Part shown: in pieces, positions 15,995 through 24,167 of the stretch
Position numbering within the stretch: the stretch's first letter is position 1
How the letters are laid out: each line of letters starts with the position of its first letter
DNA from: Bacillota bacterium
GTDB taxonomy: Bacteria > Bacillota > Clostridia > Lachnospirales > Lachnospiraceae
Direction of reading: 5' to 3'
DNA length: 30,318 bases
Assembly: GCA_023434365.1 (NCBI GenBank)
Contig: JAEYSV010000037.1
Span: 1-30,318, forward strand
Position numbers and translations under genes: made by a program
The notes under the pieces: generated by a model
Seen by the model: the letters and a program-made list of their open reading frames with translations, nothing else
Database searches by the model: none
Told to the model about the DNA's origin: nothing

Positions 15995-18637
15995 ATGAGT
16001 AAGGAACTTGAAAAAACATATAGTCCGAAGGAGATAGAGGGGCGACTTTATCAGAAGTGGCTTGATAAGAAGTATTTTCACGCTGAGCCGGATGATACAA
16101 AGAAACCGTTTACGATTGTGATTCCACCTCCAAACGTTACTGGAAGGTTACACATGGGACATGCGCTTGATGAAACGATGCAGGATATTATCATTCGTTT
16201 TAAGAGAATGCAGGGATACAATGCGTTATGGCTTCCTGGAACAGACCATGCCAGTATTTCTACGGAAGTAAAGGTTATTGACCAGTTAAAGTCAGAAGGT
16301 ATTGATAAGAATGAATTAGGTAGAGAAGGCTTTTTGGAACGTACTTGGCAATGGACGCATGAATATGGTGGGACAATTGTAGAGCAGTTGAAGAAGCTTG
16401 GCTCAAGCTGTGACTGGGACCGCCTTCGTTTTACACTAGATGAAGGTTGTTCAAAGGCGGTTGAAGAAGTATTTGTTCGTTTGTATGAAAAAGGATTAAT
16501 TTATAAAGGTTCTAGAATTATTAACTGGTGTCCGGTATGTAAAACATCTATTTCTGATGCGGAAGTTGAGCATGAAGAACAAGCAGGTCACTTCTGGCAT
16601 ATTAATTATCCAATCGTTGGAACGGACCGCTTTGTTGAAATAGCAACAACAAGACCAGAAACAATGCTTGGTGATACTGCAGTTGCAGTTCATCCTGAGG
16701 ATCCAAGATACAAAGATATTATTGGGAAAATGGTACTGCTACCTATCGTGAACAGAGAAATTCCAGTAATTGCTGATGAATATGTAGATATAGAATTTGG
16801 TACAGGCGTTGTGAAGATTACTCCTGCACATGACCCAAATGACTTTGAAGTAGGGAAACGTCATAATCTTCCTGAAATCAACGTAATGAACGATGATGCA
16901 ACCATCAATGCCAATGGTGGCCGCTTCGAGGGTATGGATCGCTACGAGGCTAGAAAACTGATTGTGGAGGAGCTTAAGGAACTTGGATTATTGGTGAAAG
17001 TACAAGACCATTCTCATAACGTTGGAACACATGATCGTTGTAGCACTACAGTAGAGCCTTTAATCAAACAACAATGGTTTGTAAAAATGGATGAACTGAT
17101 TAAGCCAGCACAGGATGCAGTAAAAAATGGTGATATTGAATTAGTTCCATCTAGAATGGAAAAAATATATTTCAACTGGACCGATAATATTCGTGACTGG
17201 TGTATTAGTCGTCAGTTATGGTGGGGACATAGAATTCCTGCTTATTATTGTGATAAGTGTGGTGAAGTGGTAGTAAGTAAAGATAAGCCAGAAAAATGTC
17301 AGTGTGGACACGAGCATTTTACTCAGGATGAGGACACTCTTGATACCTGGTTCAGTTCTGCACTATGGCCATTTTCTACGCTAGGCTGGCCAGAACAGAC
17401 AAAAGATTTGGAGTATTTCTATCCAACCGATGTCTTGGTAACCGGTTATGATATCATTTTCTTCTGGGTAATCCGTATGATTTTCTCTGGATATGAGCAA
17501 ATGGGAGAAAGACCATTTAAAACAGTATTGTTCCATGGTTTAATCCGTGATAACCAGGGTAGAAAGATGAGTAAATCTCTTGGAAATGGTATTGACCCTC
17601 TTACTATTATTGATCAGTATGGTGCCGATGCGCTTCGAGCTACCTTAATTAGTGGAAATGCTCCTGGTAATGATATGCGTTTTTATATTGAACGTGTTGA
17701 AGCAAACCGTAATTTTGCCAATAAAGTATGGAACGCCAGCCGATTCATTATGATGAACTTAGAAAAAGCTGAAAATATCGATTCAATTGATATGAGTACG
17801 CTTACGTTGGCGGATAAATGGATTATCAGTAAATACAATGAGTTGGTTAAAGAGGTTACCGAAAACATGGAAAAATATGACCTTGGAATTGCTCTGACGA
17901 AAGTGTACGACTTTATCTGGGAAGAGTTCTGCGATTGGTATATTGAGATGGTAAAACCTCGATTGTATAATGATGCTGATGAAACTAAGGCAGCTGCATT
18001 ATGGACCTTAAAGACTGTATTAATCAATTCACTAAAACTGCTTCATCCATATATGCCATTCTTAACTGAGGAAATCTTCTGTACACTACAGGAAAAAGAA
18101 GAGTCAATTATGGTTAGTGACTGGCCGGTTTACCGTGAAGAATTAAGATATGCGGACGAAGAAAAAGCTGCTTCCCTGGTTAAAGAGGCGGTAAAAGGAA
18201 TTCGTAATGTACGTGCTACAATGAATGTTGCACCAAGTAAGAAAGCTACGGTATATGTGGTAAGTACAAGTGAGGAAGTACGTAATATATTTGAAAAGAG
18301 TAAGGTATTCTTTGCAACGCTTGGCTATGCCAGTGATGTAATTATTCAAAATGATCAATCTGGTATTGCTGAGGATGCGGTATCTGCGGTAATCAACAAT
18401 GCAACGGTATATATTCCGTTTGCTGAGTTAGTGGATATCGAAAAAGAGATTGAACGTTTGGAAAAAGAGAAAGAAAAACTTGAAGGGGAGCTCGCTCGTG
18501 TAAATGGTATGTTAAGTAATGAACGTTTTGTAAGCAAAGCTCCAGCAAGTAAAATTGAAGAAGAAAAAGCTAAATTGGTGAAGTATGAAACCATGATGGC
18601 TCAAGTAGAGGAACGTCTTAATCAGTTGAAAAAGTAG
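15995..18637 (+). CDS. valS: Valyl-tRNA synthetase ValS
   Basis: 880 residues from ATG 15995, eight bases after TTGGAG; an in-frame TTG at 15989 is too close to the ribosome binding site. It charges tRNA-Val in the cytoplasm and is class Ia. Signature HMGH (residues 53-56, in PPNVTGRLHMGHALDE) and KMSKS (524-528) are intact. The editing domain follows TTRPETMLGDTAVAVHPED. Cysteine pairs in CPVCKTS and YCDKCGEVVVS...CQCG may hold zinc. The C-terminal tail from about 800 is the typical ValS coiled coil (DIEKEIERLEKEKEKLEGEL). Expression should follow the upstream Val T-box. It stands alone, with a terminator candidate after it. Confidence 0.97.
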   Translation: MSKELEKTYSPKEIEGRLYQKWLDKKYFHAEPDDTKKPFTIVIPPPNVTGRLHMGHALDETMQDIIIRFKRMQGYNALWLPGTDHASISTEVKVIDQLKSEGIDKNELGREGFLERTWQWTHEYGGTIVEQLKKLGSSCDWDRLRFTLDEGCSKAVEEVFVRLYEKGLIYKGSRIINWCPVCKTSISDAEVEHEEQAGHFWHINYPIVGTDRFVEIATTRPETMLGDTAVAVHPEDPRYKDIIGKMVLLPIVNREIPVIADEYVDIEFGTGVVKITPAHDPNDFEVGKRHNLPEINVMNDDATINANGGRFEGMDRYEARKLIVEELKELGLLVKVQDHSHNVGTHDRCSTTVEPLIKQQWFVKMDELIKPAQDAVKNGDIELVPSRMEKIYFNWTDNIRDWCISRQLWWGHRIPAYYCDKCGEVVVSKDKPEKCQCGHEHFTQDEDTLDTWFSSALWPFSTLGWPEQTKDLEYFYPTDVLVTGYDIIFFWVIRMIFSGYEQMGERPFKTVLFHGLIRDNQGRKMSKSLGNGIDPLTIIDQYGADALRATLISGNAPGNDMRFYIERVEANRNFANKVWNASRFIMMNLEKAENIDSIDMSTLTLADKWIISKYNELVKEVTENMEKYDLGIALTKVYDFIWEEFCDWYIEMVKPRLYNDADETKAAALWTLKTVLINSLKLLHPYMPFLTEEIFCTLQEKEESIMVSDWPVYREELRYADEEKAASLVKEAVKGIRNVRATMNVAPSKKATVYVVSTSEEVRNIFEKSKVFFATLGYASDVIIQNDQSGIAEDAVSAVINNATVYIPFAELVDIEKEIERLEKEKEKLEGELARVNGMLSNERFVSKAPASKIEEEKAKLVKYETMMAQVEERLNQLKK

Positions 18638-18679
18638 TGACTGTCGATAATTGCGATGGTAAAAACTTGCAAAACCGGG

Positions 18680-18779
18680 GCACCCTATTATAATTGTTAG
18701 TAGAGTAGAGATTCTTAGATACAGAAATCTGATTCTTAGAAAAATTCGAATGCTATTGCAGTTATGATTGGGTGCTTTT
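18680..18779 (+). terminator. Possible branched terminator after valS
   Basis: GCACCC (18680-18685) pairs with GGGTGC (18770-18775), followed by TTTT. The 84 bases between can fold on themselves, for example AGATT...AAATCT. The distance is long for an intrinsic terminator, so this is tentative. The remainder of the valS-18946 gap holds only the promoter listed next. Confidence 0.4.
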
Positions 18780-18862
18780 CGGGTTAAAATATCTTATTAT
18801 ATCGAATTTTGATATATGTGTTCTTTTGATTCCCTTATTAGGATGAAAATAGTTAGAAAGTA

Positions 18863-18891
18863 TTGATTTTTATGGAAGTTCTCGGTATTAT
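18863..18891 (+). promoter_or_regulatory. Promoter of the small-protein/zinc-ribbon TPR operon
   Basis: -35 TTGATT at 18863-18868, a 17-base spacer, and -10 TATTAT at 18886-18891, 55 bases before the ATG at 18946. Confidence 0.6.
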
Positions 18892-18945
18892 GAAAGATAG
18901 GAAAAGATATAAGTGCGTAGTATGTAATTTGATTGGGAGGTTATC

Positions 18946-19089
18946 ATGATTAACTTTGAAGAAGAATTAGAACGTTTTCAACCAAGTCTAGAAGTTGAGC
19001 AAGCGGAAGATGCGATATATAACAATGATTTGACAGATGCAACAGATATAATAAAAGAGATATTGAAGGAGAAGAAAGAGAATAAATAA
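18946..19089 (+). CDS. Small acidic protein, 47 residues
   Basis: ATG at 18946 with GGGAGG seven bases or so upstream, stop TAA at 19087-19089. The sequence MINFEEELERFQPSLEVEQA continues as an acidic, amphipathic helix rich in Asp and Glu and ends in EKKENK. No membrane segment or known motif. The codon use and ribosome binding site look genuine, and the zinc-ribbon TPR gene starts only 14 bases later, so the two are very likely co-transcribed. It may act as a partner or regulator of that protein (inference). Confidence 0.7.
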   Translation: MINFEEELERFQPSLEVEQAEDAIYNNDLTDATDIIKEILKEKKENK

Positions 19090-19103
19090 TAGGTGGAGAT
19101 CAT

Positions 19104-20516
19104 ATGAAATGTCCGATTTGTGAAAGTACATTGTCATTAAAAAGTAATCGTTGTGATAGATGTGGTGCAGATACTCGAGTTTATAAGAAGATTGTCAAAG
19201 CTTCCAACAGTTTTTATAATCAAGGATTGAGAAAGGCAAAGGTTCGTGATTTAACCGGAGCTGCTAACGATCTTCGTCAAAGTCTGCAATTAGACAAGCG
19301 TAATACCAATGCCAGAAATCTTCTTGGGCTCGTTTATTATGAGATGGGGGAAACGGTAAGCGCATTAAGTGAGTGGGTGTTAAGTAAACATTTTCAACCT
19401 GAGGATAACGATGCTGATGAGTATATGAGTTCAGTGCAATCCAATCCGTCCAAATTAGAGACGCTTAATCAGGCAATCAAAAAGTATAATTCAAGCTTAA
19501 TCAGTGCCAAACAGCATAACAGTGATTTGGCAATTATTCAGTTAAAGAAAGTTATCAGTTTGAATCCAAAGTTCCTTCGTGCTTATCATTTATTAGCCTT
19601 ACTATATATCAATGAAGGGGAAAAGGATAAAGCCTATCGTTTGCTTTTAAAGGCAAGTGCGATTGATGTTAACAATACAACAACTCTTAGGTATTTAAAA
19701 GAGGTTATGCCACAGAATGCGAAGGCTATTCCTGTTTTGGAAGCTGGCAATGAGGAGAAAGAGCCAAATACACAGTCAAAATCAGAATTTAACGTGTTTT
19801 CTGGTATGGCTTCCTATAAGGAAGACAAACCAAACATTTGGGCATATTTGAATCTGGTTATAGGTATCGTAGTAGGTATCTGTTTTTGCTTTTTCTTAAT
19901 TGTTCCTCAGATTGAGAGCAGTAAAAGTAGCGAAAGCCAAGAACAGTTGCAGGTGAAAAATGAGAGAATCTCTACTTTAGAGACGGAGAACTCCAGCTTA
20001 AAGAATACGAATAAAGAGTTACAGGGTAAGGTAGATGAATTAACAAAGGATTTAGCAGATGCTAATAAGGAGCCAGTTACAACGCCTCCACCAACTACTG
20101 CACCTGAACCAGGGTATGATAAATTATTTGAAGCAGCTTCCTTGCTTCTTGAAAATAAAGAAGAAGAAGCAGCATTAGCTTTGACAACAGTAGTATATGA
20201 GAATCTTAAGTTACAGTCAGCAAAAGATTTGTATGATTATATTAAGAACAAAACATTTGCCGATGCAGCATCTGATTTATACCGGCAAGGTAAGCGGTCC
20301 TACGACAGGGGAAAATATCAGGAAGCTATTACGTTTTTCGAGCAGAGTGTTGCATTAAAAAGCGATCAGTTAGATTCACTATTTTTTATGGGAAGATCAT
20401 ATCATCGATTGAATGAAATTGAGAAGGCAAAAGAGTTTTATAATCTTCTTGTCAATGAATATGCCACTACCAGTCGTGGTAGACAGGCAGCTTTACAACT
20501 CGGAAAGCTTGACTAA
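19104..20516 (+). CDS. Zinc-ribbon, TPR, single-span membrane protein
   Basis: 470 residues; ribosome binding site AGGTGGAG before the ATG. Order of parts: zinc ribbon with Cys3, Cys6, Cys17 and Cys20 (CPIC...CDRC); three or so TPR units at about 36-200 (AANDLRQSLQLDKRNTNARN, AIIQLKKVISLNPKFLRAYH); one transmembrane helix at about 247-268; coiled coil at about 275-320 (ERISTLETENSSLKNTNKEL); a Pro/Thr linker (PVTTPPPTTAPEP); and a second TPR set at 340-470. The N-terminal half should be cytoplasmic and the C-terminal half outside. It looks like a scaffold or a sensor of assembly. Function is unknown to me. Confidence 0.8.
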   Translation: MKCPICESTLSLKSNRCDRCGADTRVYKKIVKASNSFYNQGLRKAKVRDLTGAANDLRQSLQLDKRNTNARNLLGLVYYEMGETVSALSEWVLSKHFQPEDNDADEYMSSVQSNPSKLETLNQAIKKYNSSLISAKQHNSDLAIIQLKKVISLNPKFLRAYHLLALLYINEGEKDKAYRLLLKASAIDVNNTTTLRYLKEVMPQNAKAIPVLEAGNEEKEPNTQSKSEFNVFSGMASYKEDKPNIWAYLNLVIGIVVGICFCFFLIVPQIESSKSSESQEQLQVKNERISTLETENSSLKNTNKELQGKVDELTKDLADANKEPVTTPPPTTAPEPGYDKLFEAASLLLENKEEEAALALTTVVYENLKLQSAKDLYDYIKNKTFADAASDLYRQGKRSYDRGKYQEAITFFEQSVALKSDQLDSLFFMGRSYHRLNEIEKAKEFYNLLVNEYATTSRGRQAALQLGKLD

Positions 20517-20574
20517 TCACAAAACAGAAGATTGGTGCAAACAGCATCAGTAACATACATGGTAGATAGAAAAG

Positions 20575-20613
20575 AAGGTGTGCGCAGGAAAACTATGCGT
20601 CATACCTTTTTTT
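20575..20613 (+). terminator. Rho-independent terminator before spoIIAA
   Basis: AAGGTGTGCGCA (20575-20586) pairs with TGCGTCATACCTT (20596-20608) with small bulges, followed by a run of seven T ending at 20613. It ends the zinc-ribbon TPR transcript. I could not find a convincing sigma-H promoter in the remaining 49 bases before spoIIAA. Confidence 0.75.
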
Positions 20614-20662
20614 CTCAATCTAGACTGTAAAATTATGTAAAACATAGAAAGGAGAGGCGACA

Positions 20663-21049
20663 ATGGTAGAAAAACATAATCAGATAACAGCAGACAGCAC
20701 TGTAAATCCAGTTACTTATCAGGTTGTTGATCGTTGCTTGGTTATTGGGTTAAACCAGGAACTAGATCATCATATTGCATCATTAATTCGTGAGAAAGCC
20801 GATCATTTGATCGAGAAGAAAGGTGTAAGAAACATCATATTTGATTTTAATAAAGCAGGCTTTATGGATAGCTCAGGAATAGGTGCAATAATGGGAAGAT
20901 ATAAGCGTGTATATCTAACAGGAGGAAAGGTAGCTGTAGTGAATGTAAATAATACCGTGGATCGGATTATAAGGCTGTCAGGTTTATATAAACTGGTAAA
21001 AAGGTATGCATCAGTTGACGAAGCCGTGCATTGTTTGAAGCGAGAATAG
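20663..21049 (+). CDS. spoIIAA: Anti-sigma F factor antagonist SpoIIAA
   Basis: 128 residues, STAS domain. Unphosphorylated SpoIIAA pulls SpoIIAB off sigma F in the forespore; SpoIIAB kinase inactivates it by phosphorylation. The phosphoacceptor is the first serine of DSSGIGAIMGRYKRV (Ser70, equivalent to B. subtilis Ser58). The protein has about a dozen extra N-terminal residues compared with B. subtilis SpoIIAA (KHNQITADSTVNP), though the ribosome binding site AAGGAGAGG supports this start. First gene of the tricistronic operon; spoIIAB follows after 45 bases. Confidence 0.95.
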   Translation: MVEKHNQITADSTVNPVTYQVVDRCLVIGLNQELDHHIASLIREKADHLIEKKGVRNIIFDFNKAGFMDSSGIGAIMGRYKRVYLTGGKVAVVNVNNTVDRIIRLSGLYKLVKRYASVDEAVHCLKRE

Positions 21050-21094
21050 TAATTTGATCAGGGTAATTATTAGAAAGCAGTCAGGAGGGTGAAA

Positions 21095-21520
21095 ATGAAT
21101 TATACAACCGAAATGGTATTAGAGATTGATTCTAAGTCAGAAAATGAAAGTTTTGCTAGAACTGTAGTTGCTGCATTTGTGGCACGGCTGAATCCAACAC
21201 TAGAAGAGATTGCGGACATCAAAACAGCGGTTTCAGAGGCAGTCACTAACTGTATCATACATGCGTATGAGGGCGGTAGTGGTAAGATAAGAATATATTG
21301 TAAACTAGATGGGTACAATTTACATGTTGAGATAACAGATACTGGAATTGGGATAGATAATATAAAGCTGGCGAGAGAACCATTATATACAACGAAACCG
21401 GAAATGGAACGTTCTGGAATGGGCTTTTGTTTTATGGAGGCTTTTATGGACAAGCTTGAGGTGGAATCACAGCCTAACCAAGGAACAACAGTTAAGATGG
21501 ATAAGCTAGTACATAATTAA
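21095..21520 (+). CDS. spoIIAB: Anti-sigma F factor and serine kinase SpoIIAB
   Basis: 141 residues from ATG 21095, six bases after AGGAGG (21083-21088); an upstream GTG at 21089 falls directly on the ribosome binding site. GHKL ATPase fold: N-box SEAVTNCIIHAYEGG (Glu48, Asn52), G1 box ITDTGIGI (Asp82), G2 box RSGMGFCFM (108-111). Arg22, at the place where B. subtilis SpoIIAB contacts sigma F (SFAR), is present. It holds sigma F inactive before septation and phosphorylates SpoIIAA. sigF begins 13 bases after its stop. Confidence 0.96.
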   Translation: MNYTTEMVLEIDSKSENESFARTVVAAFVARLNPTLEEIADIKTAVSEAVTNCIIHAYEGGSGKIRIYCKLDGYNLHVEITDTGIGIDNIKLAREPLYTTKPEMERSGMGFCFMEAFMDKLEVESQPNQGTTVKMDKLVHN

Positions 21521-21533
21521 TGCGGAGGTGACT

Positions 21534-22247
21534 ATGAATACCCTGAGGCTGATTCAACTTTCACAGCAAGGGGATAAAGCAGCCCGTGATCGGATTATTA
21601 TAGAGAATGCAGGGCTTGTCTGGAGTATAGTACGGAGGTTTATTAATCGGGGACATGAGCTGGAGGATTTATTTCAAATTGGCAATATTGGTCTAATGAA
21701 GGCAATCGATAATTTTAACACTGATTATGATGTTAAGTTTTCGACCTATGCTGTTCCGATGATAACTGGTGAAATAAAGCGTCATCTCCGGGATGATGGT
21801 ATGATAAAAGTAAGCCGTTCATTAAAAGAAATCGCAGGCAAAGTGAAAAATACAAAAGAAATGCTAAACAATCAATTAAACCGCGATCCTACTTTGGAGG
21901 AGATAAGTGAGCAGATCAATGTTCCGGTGGATGATATCATTATGGCGATGGAGGCGAATGCTGAAGTCGAAAGCCTATATAAGACGATATACCAAGGGGA
22001 TGGGAATGCTATCTATCTAATTGATAAAATTGAGCGTGGTGAGGATGATCACGAAAATATTGTGAATCATATTGCGTTAAGAGAAGTATTGGATTCATTA
22101 AATGAAAAGGATAGAAATATAATAAAACTTCGGTATTTTGAAGAGAAAACACAGACTGAGATTGCGAATATGTTAGGAATATCTCAAGTTCAGGTATCAA
22201 GACTAGAACGGAAAATATTAAAAAGTATGCGTGAGAGCATGATATAA
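21534..22247 (+). CDS. sigF: RNA polymerase forespore sigma factor SigF
   Basis: 237 residues from ATG 21534, five bases after GGAGG; the upstream GTG at 21528 overlaps that site. Region 2 is seen at about 25-95 (GLVWSIVRRFINRGHELEDL, FSTYAVPMITGEIKRHLRDD). Region 3 is at about 95-150 (RDPTLEEISEQINV). Region 4 helix-turn-helix is at about 183-232 (TQTEIANMLGISQVQVSRLE). The position after spoIIAA-spoIIAB sets it apart from SigG, which it otherwise resembles. It directs the first forespore-specific gene set. Confidence 0.95.
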   Translation: MNTLRLIQLSQQGDKAARDRIIIENAGLVWSIVRRFINRGHELEDLFQIGNIGLMKAIDNFNTDYDVKFSTYAVPMITGEIKRHLRDDGMIKVSRSLKEIAGKVKNTKEMLNNQLNRDPTLEEISEQINVPVDDIIMAMEANAEVESLYKTIYQGDGNAIYLIDKIERGEDDHENIVNHIALREVLDSLNEKDRNIIKLRYFEEKTQTEIANMLGISQVQVSRLERKILKSMRESMI

Positions 22248-22323
22248 ACCATATCAACTTTTATCTAGCTATGCCGGGTACAAGTGTTTGAGTGTATTTA
22301 TATAAAAATAGTAATTTTTTCTA

Positions 22324-22353
22324 GTATAGTTCAGACAAGAAAATAAGATAATA
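22324..22353 (+). promoter_or_regulatory. Candidate sigma-G-type promoter of the spoVA operon
   Basis: GTATA at 22324-22328, an 18-base spacer, and GATAATA at 22347-22353. This is one mismatch from the CATAATA-like -10 known for forespore sigma G in Bacillus, which drives spoVA there. The match is by eye only. Confidence 0.4.
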
Positions 22354-22374
22354 TAAGTAAAATATGAAATTATT

Positions 22375-22411
22375 AGAAAGCATTAGCTATTAAGCTAATG
22401 CTTTCTTTATG
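22375..22411 (+). terminator. 13-bp perfect hairpin between sigF and the spoVA operon
   Basis: AGAAAGCATTAGC (22375-22387) / GCTAATGCTTTCT (22394-22406) around a 6-base loop, with a weak T-stretch (TTTCTTTA). It can end the sigF transcript. However, it lies downstream of the candidate sigma-G promoter, so it could also act as a 5' stabiliser or attenuator of spoVA mRNA. Confidence 0.65.
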
Positions 22412-22428
22412 AAATGGGGATTGTTACT

Positions 22429-22548
22429 ATGGTAAATAAAAAAGTACTAGTTTTAAGTGTTGCGGTAATTATGGTTGTCGCCTGTGTAGTTGCATTTATG
22501 TGTTTTTATAATACGACAGACTCTACCTTCGGAGGAATGTTGGTATGA
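22429..22548 (+). CDS. Small single-span membrane peptide, 39 residues, first in the spoVA operon
   Basis: ATG 22429, stop TGA 22546-22548, overlapping the spoVAA ATG (22545) as ATGA, a typical translational coupling. The N-terminus MVNKKVLVLS is followed by a hydrophobic stretch to about residue 26 (VAVIMVVACVVAFMCF), then a polar tail NTTDSTFGGMLV. Positive residues before the helix predict an inside N-terminus. The ribosome binding site is weak (GGGG). I know no named spoVA component of this kind. It could be a real sporulation peptide or a leader used only for coupling. Confidence 0.55.
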   Translation: MVNKKVLVLSVAVIMVVACVVAFMCFYNTTDSTFGGMLV

Positions 22549-23174
22549 GCAAAAAAGTTATATATCTGAAGATTGATGAGAATATCAAATTGAATAAAAA
22601 GGACATTAATATTGAGGATATAGCAAAACTTTATTGTACAGACAACAGTATAATTCAAAGGCTTTATAAATTACCGGTATATCAGATTCAAAGCGAAGAG
22701 GAGATCAAGATTGCTTTTAGTATACTAAAAATAATAGCGGAAATAGTAAAAAACGAGCCGGATTATGAGGTAGTAAACCTTGGGGAAACAGATTTTGTAG
22801 TATCTTATGAAATTCCAAAAAAGCGAAAAAAAATCTGGGAATACTGTAAGACAGGATTTGTCGGGTTAATCGTTTTTTTTGGTGGAGCCTTTAGCATTGT
22901 GTCCTTTAATGCGGATATTGGTGTGAGTGATCTTTTTATGAAAACGAGGCAACTTGTTACAGGCAGTAGTGTCAATACAAATAATGCCATGGAGATAGGA
23001 TATAGTCTTGGAATTCCAATCGGGATTCTGGTGTTTTATAATCATTTTAGCAAATTCAAGTTGAATAAAGACCCAACTCCTATTCAGATGGAAATGCGTA
23101 AGTATGAAAACGATATTAATGGAGCAATCATTGATGATGCCAATAGGGAGGATAAAACCGTTGACGTGGATTAA
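22545..23174 (+). CDS. spoVAA: Stage V sporulation protein AA
   Basis: 209 residues with ribosome binding site GGAGGA about nine bases ahead. The N-terminal 90 residues are soluble (IYLKIDENIKLNKKDINIED), as in SpoVAA. Two transmembrane helices lie at about 102-120 and 150-167, and the tail is acidic and hydrophilic. SpoVA proteins form the channel that loads dipicolinic acid into the forespore and releases it on germination. It is assigned from similarity and from its place at the head of AA-AB-AC-AD-AEB. Confidence 0.88.
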   Translation: MSKKVIYLKIDENIKLNKKDINIEDIAKLYCTDNSIIQRLYKLPVYQIQSEEEIKIAFSILKIIAEIVKNEPDYEVVNLGETDFVVSYEIPKKRKKIWEYCKTGFVGLIVFFGGAFSIVSFNADIGVSDLFMKTRQLVTGSSVNTNNAMEIGYSLGIPIGILVFYNHFSKFKLNKDPTPIQMEMRKYENDINGAIIDDANREDKTVDVD

Positions 23175-23598
23175 GACTGTTTCTCTTTTTTTTATAGGTA
23201 TATGTGGTGGTTTAATCGTTGCTGCCGGTATTTTTGCATTTATTACGTTGTTACAAATCATCCCTAGGTTTGCTTCAAGAACACAAACTGCAAAGTATAT
23301 ATTGTTCTATGAAGATTGTGTTATTTTAGGAGGTACGCTTACAAATATGGTTGATACCTTTAATATTCAAATGAAAGTTGCTCCAGTAATTGGGATGATT
23401 GGTTTGGTTCTATACAGCACCTTTTCTGGGATATTTGTAGGGTGCCTTGCAATAGCTTTGGCTGAAGTAGTGAATGTTGTACCAGTATTCGCTGGAAGAG
23501 TAAAACTGGTGGTAGGAATACCGTATTTGCTACTTAGTTTGGCGATTGGAAAATGTATTGGAACCTTTTATTTGCTGATTATTAATCCAATTAAGTAA
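23161..23598 (+). CDS. spoVAB: Stage V sporulation protein AB, TTG start
   Basis: 145 residues if translation begins at TTG 23161, nine bases after GGGAGG (23146-23151). This start lies 14 bases inside the end of spoVAA. No in-frame ATG is close; the one at 23104 would add 19 residues that only restate spoVAA in another frame. From TTG the protein begins (M)TWIKTVSLFFIGICGGLIVA, and its length is close to B. subtilis SpoVAB (about 141). About four to five membrane helices; the motif FSGIFVGCLAIALAEVVNVV is family-like. Inner forespore membrane. Confidence 0.88.
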   Translation: MTWIKTVSLFFIGICGGLIVAAGIFAFITLLQIIPRFASRTQTAKYILFYEDCVILGGTLTNMVDTFNIQMKVAPVIGMIGLVLYSTFSGIFVGCLAIALAEVVNVVPVFAGRVKLVVGIPYLLLSLAIGKCIGTFYLLIINPIK

Positions 23599-23642
23599 TT
23601 AGTCAGCAAGTATCGTTCTAGAATTATACGAAGAGGAAAAGG

Positions 23643-24167
23643 ATGTGGAGAATTATGAGCAACAAAAAAGGCCAGCAAAATATCAAAGATATTTTGAATG
23701 AAAAAGATCAAAAGGTCAGGGATCAGAAGTATAACCAGTATGTTGAAACGGTGACTCCAAAGCATAGTTTGATTGGAAACTGCATAAAAGCATTTATAGT
23801 CGGAGGAATAATATGTTTGATTGGTCAGATACTTGTTAACTGGTTTATGTCAATGGGAATGTCAATTGACACAGCAAGCTCTTACAATATCATCATATTG
23901 ATTGGTTCTAGTATAATTTTAACTGGATTTAATATCTACCCATGGTTATGCAAATGGGGAGGTGCAGGTACGATTGTTCCAATTACCGGTTTTGCCAACT
24001 CAGTGGTAGCACCTGCAATTGAATATAAAAAAGAAGGACAGGTGTTTGGAATTGGATGCAAGATCTTTACGATAGCCGGACCAGTCATATTGTACGGTAT
24101 CCTGTCATCATGGCTACTTGGAATCATTTATTATATTGTTAAGCTGTGGAAAGGAGGAGCTGCATGA
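23643..24167 (+). CDS. spoVAC: Stage V sporulation protein AC
   Basis: 174 residues from ATG 23643 (GAGG six bases ahead); ATG 23655 (MSNKKGQQ) is an alternative with a tighter GGAG. After about 40 polar residues come HSLIGNCIKAFIVGGIICLI and several membrane helices. The stretch KWGGAGTIVPITGFANSVV is the SpoVAC/SpoVAE family core. In Bacillus, SpoVAC behaves as a mechanosensitive channel for dipicolinic acid release. Its stop overlaps the spoVAD start (ATGA). Confidence 0.94.
   Translation: MWRIMSNKKGQQNIKDILNEKDQKVRDQKYNQYVETVTPKHSLIGNCIKAFIVGGIICLIGQILVNWFMSMGMSIDTASSYNIIILIGSSIILTGFNIYPWLCKWGGAGTIVPITGFANSVVAPAIEYKKEGQVFGIGCKIFTIAGPVILYGILSSWLLGIIYYIVKLWKGGAA

Noticed and set aside
20614..20662. 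Sigma-H promoter for spoIIAA
   Set aside because: No AGGA...GAAT pair with correct spacing could be found; the promoter may overlap the terminator or use another form.
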